A DNA stretch of 64,000 nt from CAVQJU01 sp963729215 (GCA_963729215.1 CAVSND010000031.1:434001-498000), one strand, 5' to 3'; shown: positions 17,943 through 27,381, counted from the first letter of the stretch. Notes: generated by a model from the letters alone, not told the origin. Numbers and translations are program-made.

Positions 17943-18636
17943 ATTTCTTGCCTTTTTTCGGCTTCTCCGCCTGGGCCACCTTGAGGCGCTTGGCGGCCAC
18001 CGCCTTGCGGACGATCACGTAACCCTCGGGCGCGCCCGGAATGCCGCCCTCGAGGAGGAGCAGGTGATTCTCGGCATCCACGCGAACGACTTTCAGGTTG
18101 CGAATCGTCACGCGTTTGCCGCCCATCCGGCCGGCCGCGCGCATCCCCTTCACCACACGAGAGGGGAAAGAAGACGCGCCGATCGAACCGGGCGCGCGAT
18201 GAAACATCGACCCGTGCGTCGCCGCGCCGCCGCGGAAGTGATGCCGCTTGATGACGCCCTGGAAGCCCTTGCCCCGGCCGGTGCCGATGACATCGACGCG
18301 CTCACCGTCGGCGAAAATCGAGACGAGCACCTGGTCGCCGGCCTTGACGGCGGCGTCCGCGCCCTTCTCGGCTCCGCCGGCCACTCCCACTTCGCGCCGC
18401 ACGCGCGTGGGCGGCACGTTGGCGGCCTTGTAGTGCCCCGCCATCGCCTTGCCGACCTTGGCGGGACGCTCCTCGACGAGGCCAATCTGCACGGCCTCGT
18501 AGCCGTCCTTCTGCCGGTTCTTCGCCTGCACGACGACGCACGGCCCGGCCTTGATGACCGTCGCCGGATGCACCGTCCCGTCGGCGTCGAACACCTGCGT
18601 CATGCCGACTTTTCTTCCGATGATGCCAGTAACCAT
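17941..18636 (-). CDS. rplC: 50S ribosomal protein L3
   Basis: The 231-residue protein starts MVTGIIGRKVGMTQVFDADG and contains GRGKGFQGVIKRHHFRGG and THGSMFHRAPGSIGASSFPS, the methylated-loop region near the peptidyl-transferase centre. The C-terminal 20 residues are Lys-rich. It lies between rpsJ and rplD as in S10 operons. Confidence 0.97.
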   Translation of the reverse strand: MVTGIIGRKVGMTQVFDADGTVHPATVIKAGPCVVVQAKNRQKDGYEAVQIGLVEERPAKVGKAMAGHYKAANVPPTRVRREVGVAGGAEKGADAAVKAGDQVLVSIFADGERVDVIGTGRGKGFQGVIKRHHFRGGAATHGSMFHRAPGSIGASSFPSRVVKGMRAAGRMGGKRVTIRNLKVVRVDAENHLLLLEGGIPGAPEGYVIVRKAVAAKRLKVAQAEKPKKGKK

Positions 18637-18652
18637 AAATGAAACTCTGTCA

Positions 18653-18757
18653 GTTCGAATGGTTCGAATGGTTCGAGAGGTTCGAGGGGTTCGACAGGTT
18701 CGGGTGGTTCCGAAGAACCTCTTGAACCTCTTGAACCCCTCGAACCTCTTGAACCTA
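18653..18757. repeat. Iterated inverted repeat with 9-nt units, rpsJ-rplC gap
   Basis: Seven head-to-tail 9-nt units, GTTCGAATG (twice), GTTCGAGAG, GTTCGAGGG, GTTCGACAG, GTTCGGGTG and GTTCCGAAG (18653-18715), are followed without a gap by four and a half inverted units AACCTCTTG, AACCTCTTG, AACCCCTCG, AACCTCTTG, AACCTA. The rpsJ stop codon is made by the last partial unit. Confidence 0.9.
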
Positions 18758-19093
18758 TTTATGTTCTTTCCCGAACGCCTTGATCTCCACGTCCACGCCG
18801 GCCGGCAGATCGAGCTTCATCAGCGCGTCGACCGTCTGCGGCGTCGGCTCGAAGATGTCGATGAGCCGCTTGTGCGTGCGGATCTCGAACTGTTCGCGCG
18901 ACTTCTTGTCCACGTGCGGCGACCGCAGCACGGTCCACTTGTTCTTCGACGTCGGCAGCGGAATCGGCCCCGCCAGGCGCGCGCCGGTCCGCTTGGCCGT
19001 GTCCACGATTTCGCTCGTGGACTGGTCGAGCACCCGGTAGTCGTACGCCTTGAGGCGGATGCGAATCTTGTCGCTGAAGGATGCGGTAGCCAT
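18755..19093 (-). CDS. rpsJ: 30S ribosomal protein S10 (NusE)
   Basis: The 112-residue protein has the S10 signature: DKIRIRLKAYDYRVLDQSTS, GPIPLPTSKNKWTVLRSPHV, KKSREQFEIRTHKRLIDI. It works in the 30S head and, as NusE, in antitermination with NusB. It follows fusA by only 6 bp, with no tuf gene between them. Its stop codon lies in the iterated repeat downstream. Confidence 0.97.
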   Translation of the reverse strand: MATASFSDKIRIRLKAYDYRVLDQSTSEIVDTAKRTGARLAGPIPLPTSKNKWTVLRSPHVDKKSREQFEIRTHKRLIDIFEPTPQTVDALMKLDLPAGVDVEIKAFGKEHK

Positions 19094-19099
19094 AGATTC

Positions 19100-21208
19100 C
19101 TACTTCCCCTGATTCCGTGCGACGACTTCCTCGCTCGTGGACGGCGGCGCCTGCTCGTACCGGTCGAAATGCATCGAGTACGTCGCGCGGCCCTGCGTCC
19201 GCGACCGGAGGTCGGTCGCGTATCCGAACATCTCCGACAACGGCACGCGCGCCTGGATGATCTGCGTGCCGCCCCGGTCTTCCTGCGATTGAATCTGGCC
19301 GCGGCGGCTGCTGAGATTGCCCATGACGTCGCCCATGTGTTCCTTCGGGACGACGACCTCGACGCGCATCATCGGTTCGAGCAAAACGGGCCTCGCTCTC
19401 TTCGCGGCGTCCTGGAACGCCATCGATCCGGCAATCTTGAACGCCATTTCCGACGAGTCCACGTCGTGGTACGACCCGTCGTAGAGCTCAATCCGCACAT
19501 CGTCGATCGGAAAGCCCGCGAGGATGCCGCGCGTGAGGGCTTCCTTGATGCCTTCGTCGATGGGCTTGATGAACTCCTTCGGAATCGATCCGCCGACAAT
19601 CTCGTTCTCGAAGATGTAGCCGCTGCCCGGCTCGCCGGGAAACAGGTGAATTTTCGCGTGGCCGTACTGACCGCGGCCGCCCGTCTGCTTGACGTACCGG
19701 CCGTCGCCGTCGGCCGCGCGCGTGAGCGTTTCCTTGTAGGCCACCTGCGGCTTGCCGACGGTCGCCTCCACGCTGAACTCGCGCTTGAGGCGGTCGACGA
19801 TGATGTCGAGGTGCAGCTCGCCCATGCCGGCGATGATGACCTGGCCGGTCTGCTGGTCGGTCTGGACGCGGAACGTCGGGTCCTCGGCCATCAGCTTCTG
19901 GAGGCCGACGCCCAGCTTTTCCTGGTCGCTCTTCGTCTTCGGCTCGATCGCGAGCGAGATGACGGGCTTCGGGAAGTCCATCGACTCGAGCACGATCGGG
20001 GCTTTTTCGTCGCACAACGTGTCGCCCGTCGAGACGCTCTTGAGGCCGACCGCCGCGGCGATGTCGCCCGCGTAGACCTCGTCGATGTTTTCACGCTTGT
20101 TCGCGTGCATCTTCAACAGGCGCCCGATGCGCTCGGTGCGCTGCTTCGTGGCGTTGTACACGCTGGCGCCTGACGTGAGGACGCCCGAATACACGCGGAA
20201 GAACGTCAACTGCCCGACGAACGGGTCGGTCATGATCTTGAACGCGAGCGCCGAGAACGGCGCATCGTCCGAGGCCGGACGCTCGATGATCGTTTCCTCG
20301 GCCTTGTCGGGATCGATGCCGGCGATGGACGGCACGTCGAGCGGCGAGGGCAGGAAATCGACGACGGCGTCGAGCAGCGGCTGCACGCCCTTGTTCTTGA
20401 AGGCCGAACCGCAGATCACCGGCACGAACGCCGCTTCGCCCTTGCTGCGCACCGAGCTGTTCACGCGCAGGCGGAGCGCCGCTTTGATTTCGTCTTCGGT
20501 CGGCTCCTGGCCGTGCAGGTACTTCTCGAGGATCTTGTCGTCGGCCTCGCTGACCTTCTCGATCAACTGCTCGCGGTAGTGCTTCGCCTCGTCCATCATG
20601 TCGGCGGGGATCTCGCCGACGATGTAGTCGGCGCCCATGGTCTCGTCCTTGTAGGTGATCGACTTCATCTTGATGAGGTCGATCACGCCGACGAACTTGT
20701 CCTCCGAGCCGATGGGAATCTGCAGGGCGACCGGGTTGGCCTCGAGCTTGGAGATGATCTGATCGAACGTGCGCTTGAAGTCCGCGCCGATGCGGTCCAT
20801 CTTGTTCACGAAGCAGATGCGCGGCACGCGGTATTTGTCGGCCTGGCGCCAGACGGTTTCCGACTGCGGCTCGACGCCGGCCACCGAGTCGAACACGGCC
20901 ACCGCGCCGTCGAGCACGCGGAGCGAACGCTCGACCTCGGCGGTGAAATCCACGTGGCCGGGCGTATCGATGATGTTGATGCGGTTGTCGCGCCAGAAAC
21001 AGGTGGTCGCGGCCGACGTGATCGTGATGCCGCGTTCCTGCTCCTGCTCCATCCAGTCCATGACGGCGGTTCCTTCGTGGACTTCGCCGATCTTGTACGT
21101 AATTCCGGTGTAGAACAGAATCCGCTCTGTCGTCGTGGTCTTACCGGCATCGATGTGGGCCATGATGCCGATGTTGCGCGTTTTGCTTAACGGTGACTGC
21201 CTGGGCAT
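19100..21208 (-). CDS. fusA: Elongation factor G
   Basis: A 702-residue GTPase with the G-motifs AHIDAGKTTTTERILFYTG (about 18-36), DTPGHVDF and NKMDRIGAD, the signature EQERGITITSAATT, and domain IV (about 480-605) ending before domain V. It drives translocation on the ribosome. The normal order fusA-tuf-rpsJ is broken, as tuf is missing. An iterated hairpin lies in the gap to rpsG. Confidence 0.98.
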   Translation of the reverse strand: MPRQSPLSKTRNIGIMAHIDAGKTTTTERILFYTGITYKIGEVHEGTAVMDWMEQEQERGITITSAATTCFWRDNRINIIDTPGHVDFTAEVERSLRVLDGAVAVFDSVAGVEPQSETVWRQADKYRVPRICFVNKMDRIGADFKRTFDQIISKLEANPVALQIPIGSEDKFVGVIDLIKMKSITYKDETMGADYIVGEIPADMMDEAKHYREQLIEKVSEADDKILEKYLHGQEPTEDEIKAALRLRVNSSVRSKGEAAFVPVICGSAFKNKGVQPLLDAVVDFLPSPLDVPSIAGIDPDKAEETIIERPASDDAPFSALAFKIMTDPFVGQLTFFRVYSGVLTSGASVYNATKQRTERIGRLLKMHANKRENIDEVYAGDIAAAVGLKSVSTGDTLCDEKAPIVLESMDFPKPVISLAIEPKTKSDQEKLGVGLQKLMAEDPTFRVQTDQQTGQVIIAGMGELHLDIIVDRLKREFSVEATVGKPQVAYKETLTRAADGDGRYVKQTGGRGQYGHAKIHLFPGEPGSGYIFENEIVGGSIPKEFIKPIDEGIKEALTRGILAGFPIDDVRIELYDGSYHDVDSSEMAFKIAGSMAFQDAAKRARPVLLEPMMRVEVVVPKEHMGDVMGNLSSRRGQIQSQEDRGGTQIIQARVPLSEMFGYATDLRSRTQGRATYSMHFDRYEQAPPSTSEEVVARNQGK

Positions 21209-21222
21209 TAATCGAAACCTAG

Positions 21223-21329
21223 AATCTGGTCATCTGGTCGTTTAGTCATCTGGTCGTTTCTGATCAATCGGGCCAATCGGACATTGAGTAAACGATGACC
21301 AGATGACCAAATGACTAGATGACCAAATT
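21223..21329. repeat. Iterated inverted repeat, CTGGTCAT family, copy 3
   Basis: The left arm (about 21224-21259) has units CTGGTCAT, CTGGTCGT, TTAGTCAT, CTGGTCGT, ending in TT. The right arm (21290-21329) begins AAACG and has inverted units ATGACCAG, ATGACCAA, ATGACTAG, ATGACCAA. The loop carries CAATCGG twice. It fills the rpsG-fusA gap. Confidence 0.88.
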
Positions 21330-21332
21330 CAC

Positions 21333-21806
<474 letters not shown>

Positions 21807-21824
21807 GGCTTGGACCTGCTTCTC

Positions 21825-22202
21825 TTAAGCTTTCTTGGGGCGCTTCGCGCCGTATTTGGAACGTCCCTGCATGCGCCCCGCGACGCCGACCGCGTCGAGC
21901 GTCCCGCGAACGACGTGATACCGCACACCTGGCAAATCCTTGACGCGGCCGCCGCGGATGAGCACCAGCGAGTGCTCCTGGAGGTTGTGGCCCACGCCCG
22001 GAATGTAGGTCGTCACCTCGATGCCGTTCGTCAACCGCACACGGGCGACCTTGCGCAGGGCGGAATTCGGCTTCTTCGGTGTCTGCGTGAACACGCGAAC
22101 GCACACGCCCCGCTTCTGAGGGCTGTTCTGGAGGGCCGGGCTCTTCGTCTTGCTGACGATCTTCTTGCGGCCGCTCCGGACCAACTGGCTGATAGTCGGC
22201 AT
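21825..22202 (-). CDS. rpsL: 30S ribosomal protein S12
   Basis: A 125-residue S12: MPTISQLVRSGRKKIVSKTK, then TPKKPNSALRKVARVRLTNG and the decoding loop GRVKDLPGVRYHVVRG. The lysines where streptomycin-resistance mutations usually occur look wild type. I use the ATG at 22202; a TTG one codon upstream is in frame. This is the first gene of the operon, behind a long structured leader. Confidence 0.97.
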   Translation of the reverse strand: MPTISQLVRSGRKKIVSKTKSPALQNSPQKRGVCVRVFTQTPKKPNSALRKVARVRLTNGIEVTTYIPGVGHNLQEHSLVLIRGGRVKDLPGVRYHVVRGTLDAVGVAGRMQGRSKYGAKRPKKA

Positions 22203-22206
22203 CAAT

Positions 22207-22304
22207 TCATCTCGTCATCTGGTCATCTGGTCATCTAGTCATTTCTGAGCGCGGCAATCGCCCAATCAATGACCAAGACGACCAGATGACCAGATGACCA
22301 AATT
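22207..22304. repeat. Iterated inverted repeat, CTGGTCAT family, copy 4
   Basis: The left arm (to 22244) has CTCGTCAT, CTGGTCAT, CTGGTCAT, CTAGTCAT. The right arm (22268-22304) has ATGACCAA, GACGACCAG, ATGACCAG, ATGACCAA. The loop holds CAATCGCCCAATCAAT. It lies in the 5' leader of the ribosomal operon, immediately before the rpsL start, so the rpsL ribosome-binding site would be inside or beside the hairpin. Confidence 0.87.
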
Positions 22305-22508
22305 CACCCGGCAAGCCGGGTGTCGGTCTGCTTCAGGCCTAAAAGCCCCGGAAAGGGCTTGGCGCCTGAAAACCCTACGAGTTAATCGCGGTGAATGGGT
22401 CTAGCCGGTTACTTCCGGAGACGCTATTCCTGTGCGGCGAAGCTAGATAGGGTGTCCTAGCTTCAACAGAACCTTGCGAATATAACACGAGCGTCAAAGA
22501 GACCGCAA
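22305..22508 (-). promoter_or_regulatory. Promoter and structured 5' leader of the ribosomal operon
   Basis: On the minus strand a -35-like TTGCGG (22503-22508) and a -10 TATATT (22479-22484) are 18 bp apart, so transcription should begin near 22472. The leader to rpsL is about 270 nt. It holds three stem-loops: GAAGCTAG/CTAGCTTC (22439-22464, 10-nt loop), CAGG..AAGCCC/GGGCTT..CCTG (22334-22368), and CACCCGGC/GCCGGGTG (22305-22322) closed by a CTTG tetraloop. The CTGGTCAT hairpin follows. This is a candidate autoregulatory region. Apart from it, the 393-bp gap between rpsL and the divergent cytochrome gene holds no gene. Confidence 0.6.
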
Positions 22509-22595
22509 CCGGCCAGATGTCCTCGAGGTCCGCCCGCCGGGAAGTGGTATAGTTCTGTCGCTTTGTGGGACAGTCCTAACCCGAGAGGAGTCAGC

Positions 22596-23078
22596 ATGAT
22601 GCGTTTCAGGCACGTCATAGGAGCCCTGGCCATGGTCGCCCTGGCTGGCTCCCTGGCAGCAGCACAGGCCCCCGAGGGCCAGCGCGGGGCCGCTCCGGCG
22701 CCGCCTCCAGAACCGAAGAACCTGAAGGTCCTGCCGACGACCACGACGACGGCGCAGATCCTGCCAATCATGCGCGCCTTCTCGGCGGCCCTGGGCACCA
22801 ACTGCGGGTACTGCCATGTCTGGACCGGCCCCGGCCTGCCGACGAACGATTATGCCGCGGATACCAAGCCGGCCAAGCAGGTCGCCCGCGTCATGATGCA
22901 GATGGCCACCGAGATCAACACCAAGCTCGCGGCGAACATCCAGAAGCCGGCCGATCAGCTCACGCGCGTCCAGTGCATGACCTGCCACCGCGGGGCCGCG
23001 ATTCCTGTGCTGCCGCCGCCCGCGCCTGCGCCGGGCGCCGCACCGGCCGCGCCTGCCGCGCCGCCCGCCGGCCGTTAG
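22596..23078 (+). CDS. Exported small c-type cytochrome
   Basis: Start at MMRFRHVIGALAMVALAG behind GAGAGGAG. A signal peptide (about 1-24) leads to a periplasmic protein of about 135 residues. Two haem-binding CxxCH motifs are present, NCGYCHVW and QCMTCHRG. The spacing and the Pro/Ala tail resemble the acidobacterial proteins assigned to the photosynthetic reaction-centre cytochrome fold, which are not photosynthetic in this phylum. It probably carries electrons; the partner is unknown. The stop overlaps that of the convergent PP2C gene. Confidence 0.8.
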   Translation: MMRFRHVIGALAMVALAGSLAAAQAPEGQRGAAPAPPPEPKNLKVLPTTTTTAQILPIMRAFSAALGTNCGYCHVWTGPGLPTNDYAADTKPAKQVARVMMQMATEINTKLAANIQKPADQLTRVQCMTCHRGAAIPVLPPPAPAPGAAPAAPAAPPAGR

Positions 23079-23836
23079 TCGGGGATATACCGCGCGACGA
23101 GCGCGGTGCAGTTGTCGTGGCTGCCGCGCGCAAGCGCGGCGGCCACGAGTTTCGCCGCCGTTTCCTGAAGGTCGCCCGACGCCCGCATCAGCTCCCCAAT
23201 CCGGTCATCGTCCAGCTCGCCGTGCACGCCGTCGGTCGAGAGGAGAAACAGCTCCCCGCCGGTCAGCGTCTCTTCCAGCACGTGCACGTCGGTGCGCGCG
23301 CTTGCGCCAACGACGTTCGTGAGCGCATTGCGCATCGGGTGGCGCATGAGGAACGCGATGTCGGCCGCCGGGTCCTCGGCGAGCATCGACGCCATCCACG
23401 AATCGTCATGGGTCAACTGGCGGATCTGCTCGCCTGCCACCAGGTAGAGGCGGCTGTCCCCCACGTGCCCCACCGACAACCGGTCGCCATGCACGATGGC
23501 GGCGACGATCGTCGTGCCCATCCCGGAATACTGCTGTGACGTCACGGCGGCCTGCAGGACCTGGACGTGGGCCATGTGGATCGCGGTGCGCAGCCGGTTC
23601 CCGATGTCTGAGAGGGACTCGTCGTATCCGAAGGGCCAGTGCGAGACGCGGGGCGTGTCCGCCGCCAGAAACCTGATCACGGTATCGACGGCGATCCGCG
23701 CGGCCACCTCGCCGGCCCTGTGGCCACCCATGCCATCGGCCACCACACACAGGTTGCGCGCATCGTCGAACGCCCAGCAGTCTTCGTTGACCGGCCTGAC
23801 GCGGCCCTTATCCGTCACACCGAAGGCGCGCACCAT
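23075..23836 (-). CDS. PP2C-family serine/threonine protein phosphatase
   Basis: I start at MVRAFGVTDKGRVRPVNED; the 14 codons upstream overlap repeat sequence. The 253-residue catalytic domain has the PPM metal-site motifs: RPVNED, VVADGMGGH, VGHVGDSRLYL, LLSTDGVHGELDDD and SHDNCTALV at the end. It removes phosphate from Ser/Thr, typically opposing a PASTA or other Hanks-type kinase. No kinase gene is nearby. It is a free cytoplasmic domain with no membrane segment. Confidence 0.93.
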   Translation of the reverse strand: MVRAFGVTDKGRVRPVNEDCWAFDDARNLCVVADGMGGHRAGEVAARIAVDTVIRFLAADTPRVSHWPFGYDESLSDIGNRLRTAIHMAHVQVLQAAVTSQQYSGMGTTIVAAIVHGDRLSVGHVGDSRLYLVAGEQIRQLTHDDSWMASMLAEDPAADIAFLMRHPMRNALTNVVGASARTDVHVLEETLTGGELFLLSTDGVHGELDDDRIGELMRASGDLQETAAKLVAAALARGSHDNCTALVARYIPD

Positions 23837-23876
23837 CTCGGCGAATGTATCGGCGCCGCAGGGCGACCCCTGCAGC

Positions 23877-23983
23877 ATCTGGTCATCTGGTCATTTAGTC
23901 ATCTGGTCATCGTTGCTCAATCTAAAGATTGCTCAATTGAGTAAACGATGACGAGATGACTAGATGACCAAATGACTAGATTC
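23877..23983. repeat. Iterated inverted repeat, CTGGTCAT family, copy 5
   Basis: The left arm (from 23878) has CTGGTCAT, CTGGTCAT, TTAGTCAT, CTGGTCAT, CGTTG. The right arm (23946-23982) has CGATGACG, AGATGACT, AGATGACC, AAATGACT, AGATT. The loop has CTCAATC, GATTGCTCAATTGAG and is close to that of copy 2. It lies between the PP2C and DUF3500 genes. Confidence 0.88.
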
Positions 23984-23992
23984 AAGAGAGCA

Positions 23993-25060
23993 TTAGTGGG
24001 CGACCGACCGGAGGTGCTCGCGAAGAAGGTCGCGCCCGAAGTCGCCCTGGAAGTCGCGCCAGACGGAATGGATGTGGTTGCCGTTGTTCTGCGTGTTATC
24101 GAACTCGACGAGGAACGTCGGGCCCTGGACACGGTAGTAGTGCTTCTTGCCGCGCTCGAGCTCCCCGGCCCAGGCGAACGTGATCTTCTCGAGACCGGCC
24201 TTCCGCAGTTGAGCCATACGGTCGGCCGCAATGTCATCGGCCATGGCGCTGGTGTAGGCCTCGACAACTTTCATGAGCAAGTCGCGCTGCGCCGGCGTCA
24301 GCGCAGCAGCCGCGATGCCCGCCGGCGAGAGCGGATCCACGCTCACCTTGTTCTCGGTGACGATGTCGTTGAGCGCCACGTTCTGGATGACCGCCTTGGC
24401 AAGCTGCGACGGGTCGAGGGCCGTCACGAGGGCGCGCGCCGTGTCCTCGCGCTGGGCCAGGATCCTCAGCCCCTTCTGCGGGCCTTCGCGTACTTCTGCC
24501 GGGTTGGATCCGAAGAAGAACGGCGAGTTGGCCACCAGCGTGCCATTGACGATCGTGAACTGCAGCGAAACGTGATGCCCCTCGACACGCCAGCCCCACG
24601 TCGCGGACTTTGACGGCGTCCCGAATATCGACACGAAGTAGCGCTCCGGGTCGCGCACCATCGACTCGGCGCCGCGGCCACTGGCACGCGCGCTCTGCTC
24701 GATCTGCCCCAGCAGGGTTTCGAGGTCCATGATCTGCGTCGCGGTCAGGTAACCGCGCTGGCTCAGCCCCGCCTTCAGGAGTCCGCGGACGTGCTCCCGT
24801 TGAGCGTCGCTCATTTCCTTGAGCGTCAGACCCTTCCGGGGAAAGCCGTCCGTCGGGATGAAGTGCCAGTGCGTCCGCTCGTCCGACTCGAACGCGAACG
24901 TCGCTTTCTGCCGTTGTTCGGGCGACAGGCTGCCGAGAAATGATGTCGCGGCCGACGCCATGGTGGACGATGACCGTTCGGCGGCGATCAGCCCGCCCGT
25001 GAGAGCGGCGGCGAGACAGGCGGGAGCGAGGAGCAGGCGCGGCGCACGAAAGAGCTGCAT
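23993..25060 (-). CDS. DUF3500 family exported protein
   Basis: The 355-residue protein starts with a signal peptide (MQLFRAPRLLLAPACLAAAL). It has the DUF3500 pattern: FLGSLSPEQRQKATFAFE, ERTHWHFIPTDGFPRKGL, GWRVEGHHVSLQFTIVNG, then YYRVQGPTFLVEFDNTQNNG and HSVWRDFQGDFGRDLL at the end. The conserved His residues suggest a metal site. The biochemical role of this family is not established. It is exported and common in soil bacteria. Confidence 0.88.
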   Translation of the reverse strand: MQLFRAPRLLLAPACLAAALTGGLIAAERSSSTMASAATSFLGSLSPEQRQKATFAFESDERTHWHFIPTDGFPRKGLTLKEMSDAQREHVRGLLKAGLSQRGYLTATQIMDLETLLGQIEQSARASGRGAESMVRDPERYFVSIFGTPSKSATWGWRVEGHHVSLQFTIVNGTLVANSPFFFGSNPAEVREGPQKGLRILAQREDTARALVTALDPSQLAKAVIQNVALNDIVTENKVSVDPLSPAGIAAAALTPAQRDLLMKVVEAYTSAMADDIAADRMAQLRKAGLEKITFAWAGELERGKKHYYRVQGPTFLVEFDNTQNNGNHIHSVWRDFQGDFGRDLLREHLRSVAH

Positions 25061-25116
25061 GAAACCCTCCTGGCTGGCGCCATTCTACCGCACGGATTTC
25101 TCCGTCGCGTCCGCTT

Positions 25117-25884
25117 TCAGGCGGACGGGAAAATCAGGCTGCAGCATGTGACGGCGCCCTCGGCTTTCGCGATCTCGGAGACATCGACCGTCCGGACGCG
25201 GACGCCCGCGCGCTCGAGCCGATCGCGGGTCCGCGGAAAGGCGTCGGGATACACGAGATGCGCGCCGGCGCGCACGATGTTGGCCGCCTCCGGCTCGAGC
25301 GGGTCAACCTCGACCAGATCGAACGATGGGAACTGGCCGCGCGCGACCCATTGGCTGTTGAGAAGCAGCCGGACGTCAGAAAGCGCCGTGACCGCGGACT
25401 TGAGATGCAGGCATCCGGTCACCACGACGGGATCCACCTGATAACCGTGAGGCCGCAAGATCATCCGCATCTGATCGACTGCGGCCTCGTTGGTCCGGCT
25501 CGACACGCCGACAAACACGTTGCGGCCCGCGACCAGCACATCGCCCCCGTCCATTGTGGCAGGCGCGCTGATGAACTGCAGCGGGCGATAGCGTCCGACA
25601 ACGCCCGCCACCGCCGCAGTTTCGGCACGGCGCGAGACGGCGCCCGGCCGGGTGATCACGGCCACTTCGTCCAGCACGACGGCCGCGTCCTCGATGAACA
25701 CGGCATCCGGCAATTCAGGCGCGTCGTCCACACGCACAACCGTGCACCCCGCCTCGGCGAGCGCATCTTCGTAGGCCCGATGCTGGGCGCGCGCACGATT
25801 GACGTCGATCGGCACCCGCGCCAGGTGCGTCAGCTCGCATCGGACAATCGAAGCGCTCACCTCACGGGTGAGAGCAATCAGCAT
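25117..25884 (-). CDS. Dimethylarginine dimethylaminohydrolase-like enzyme
   Basis: A 255-residue amidinotransferase-fold protein. The catalytic His is in GCLHLKSAVTAL and the nucleophilic Cys in VTCCSLIF near the C-terminus. The substrate-binding FIEDAAVVLDEVAVITRPGA and TMDGGDVLVAGRNVFVGVSSRTN match dimethylargininases. It would convert N-methylated arginine, or possibly another guanidine, to citrulline plus methylamine. An iterated repeat overlaps its first codon. Confidence 0.88.
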   Translation of the reverse strand: MLIALTREVSASIVRCELTHLARVPIDVNRARAQHRAYEDALAEAGCTVVRVDDAPELPDAVFIEDAAVVLDEVAVITRPGAVSRRAETAAVAGVVGRYRPLQFISAPATMDGGDVLVAGRNVFVGVSSRTNEAAVDQMRMILRPHGYQVDPVVVTGCLHLKSAVTALSDVRLLLNSQWVARGQFPSFDLVEVDPLEPEAANIVRAGAHLVYPDAFPRTRDRLERAGVRVRTVDVSEIAKAEGAVTCCSLIFPSA

Positions 25885-26008
25885 CTAGTCATCTGGTCAT
25901 CTGGTCATCTGGTCATCGGTCATTTGTTCATTGGTCTGAAATCTGATCACATTTCCCAACGAATGAACAAACGATGACCAGATGACGAGATGACCAAATG
26001 ACCAGATG
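25882..26008. repeat. Iterated inverted repeat, CTGGTCAT family, copy 6
   Basis: The left arm has CTAGTCAT, CTGGTCAT (three times), CGGTCATT, TGTTCATT. The right arm has AATGAACAAA, CGATGACC, AGATGACG, AGATGACC, AAATGACC, AGATG. It extends over the start codon of the dimethylargininase gene (25882-25884) and ends next to the stop of the cystathionine beta-synthase gene. Confidence 0.88.
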
Positions 26009-26009
26009 T

Positions 26010-27378
26010 TTAGAGCACCCGGATGAGATCGCTGCGAGTGATGATGAAGGTCTTTTCCGTCTTGAAGTCACGCACGAGAACAGCGGGGTTCTGGGGCGTG
26101 ATCATGGTCGCCAGCAGATCGACCGGCGTCGAGACGTCCACGAAGGGGAACGCCGGCTGCATGATGGACTCCACCGGGTGGCTCTTCACGCCGGGATCCT
26201 TGAGCAGCTCCTCGTAGAGGTGCGCTTCGTTGAGCGACCCGACGAGGCGCTTGTCGTGCGTGACCGAGATCTGGGAGAAGTCGTGCTCGCTCATCACGCG
26301 GATGGCCTGCGCGACGGGCTCGTTGCACTCGAGCGAAAACAGCTCGCCCGACAGGCCGGCGGCCACCAGGTCGTGGGCCGCCATACCGGTCTTCTCCAGG
26401 AACCCCTTTTCGCGCATCCAGTCGTCGTTGAACATCTTCCCGAGATAACGCGAGCCGTGGTCGTGAAAAATCACGACCACGAAGTCCCCCTTGCTGGAAG
26501 TGCTCCCGGAGCTGCAGGAGGCCCGCCATCGCCGACCCGGCCGAATTCCCGGCGAAAATGCCCTCTTCACGCGCCAGCCGCCGCGTCATCAGCGCGGCAT
26601 CCTTGTCGGTCACCTTCTCGAAGTGATCGATGATGGCGAAATCGACGTTCCGGGGAAGAAAATCCTCGCCGATGCCCTCGGTGATGTACGGATAGATCTC
26701 GTGTTTGTCGAAGATCCCGGTTTCCTTGAACTTCTTGAACACCGACCCGTAGGTGTCGATGCCCCACACTTTGATCTTCGAATTCCGTTCCTTGAGATAG
26801 CGTCCGACGCCGGTCACCGTCCCGCCCGTGCCCACGCCGACAACCAGGTGCGTGACGCGCCCGCCGGTCTGCTCCCAGATCTCCGGGCCGGTCTGCTCGT
26901 AGTGCGCCGCCGTGTTCGATAGATTGTCGTACTGGTTCGCCTTCCAGGAATTGGGAATCTCCTCCGCCAGCCGGGACGAGACGGAGTAATACGACCGCGG
27001 ATCTTCCGGGTCCACGTTGGTGGGACAGATGATCACTTCCGCGCCGAACGCTTTCAGCGCGTCGATCTTCTCCTTCGATTGCTTGTCGGTCGTCGTGAAG
27101 ACGCACTTATAGCCCTTGACGACCGCGGCGATTGCGAGGCCCATGCCGGTGTTGCCCGAGGTGCCTTCGATGATGGTCCCGCCCGGCTTGAGCAGGCCCT
27201 TCCGCTCGGCGTCCTCGATCATCTTCACCGCCATGCGGTCTTTGATCGAGTTGCCCGGGTTGAACGTCTCGAGCTTGGCGACCACGGTGACGCCGGGCAT
27301 GCCGTGCGTGATCCGGTTGATACGGACCATCGGCGTGTGCCCGATGACCTCGAGGATGTTGTTGGCGATCGTGTCCAT
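26010..27378 (-). pseudogene. Cystathionine beta-synthase, one-base frameshift
   Basis: The N-terminal part is a PLP fold-II enzyme: NPGNSIKDRMAVKM (PLP lysine), EGTSGNTGMGLA, and GVGTGGTVTGVGRYLK. The C-terminal part carries a CBS-domain pair (VAQAIRVMSEHDFSQISVTH, then ESIMQPAFPFVDVST). The two parts are in different frames. They join at LREHFQQG/GDFVVVIFHDHGSRY if one base of the five-C run at 26486-26490 is ignored. Repaired, it is about 455 residues and would make cystathionine from serine and homocysteine. It is either an assembly error in the homopolymer or a young pseudogene. Confidence 0.85.
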
Positions 27379-27381
27379 GAA

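Noticed and set aside
22305..22595. Hidden small gene or RNA in the 290-bp gap upstream of the cytochrome
   Set aside because: No credible ORF, no tRNA-like cloverleaf and no rRNA similarity was recognised. The gap is explained by the leader and divergent promoters.
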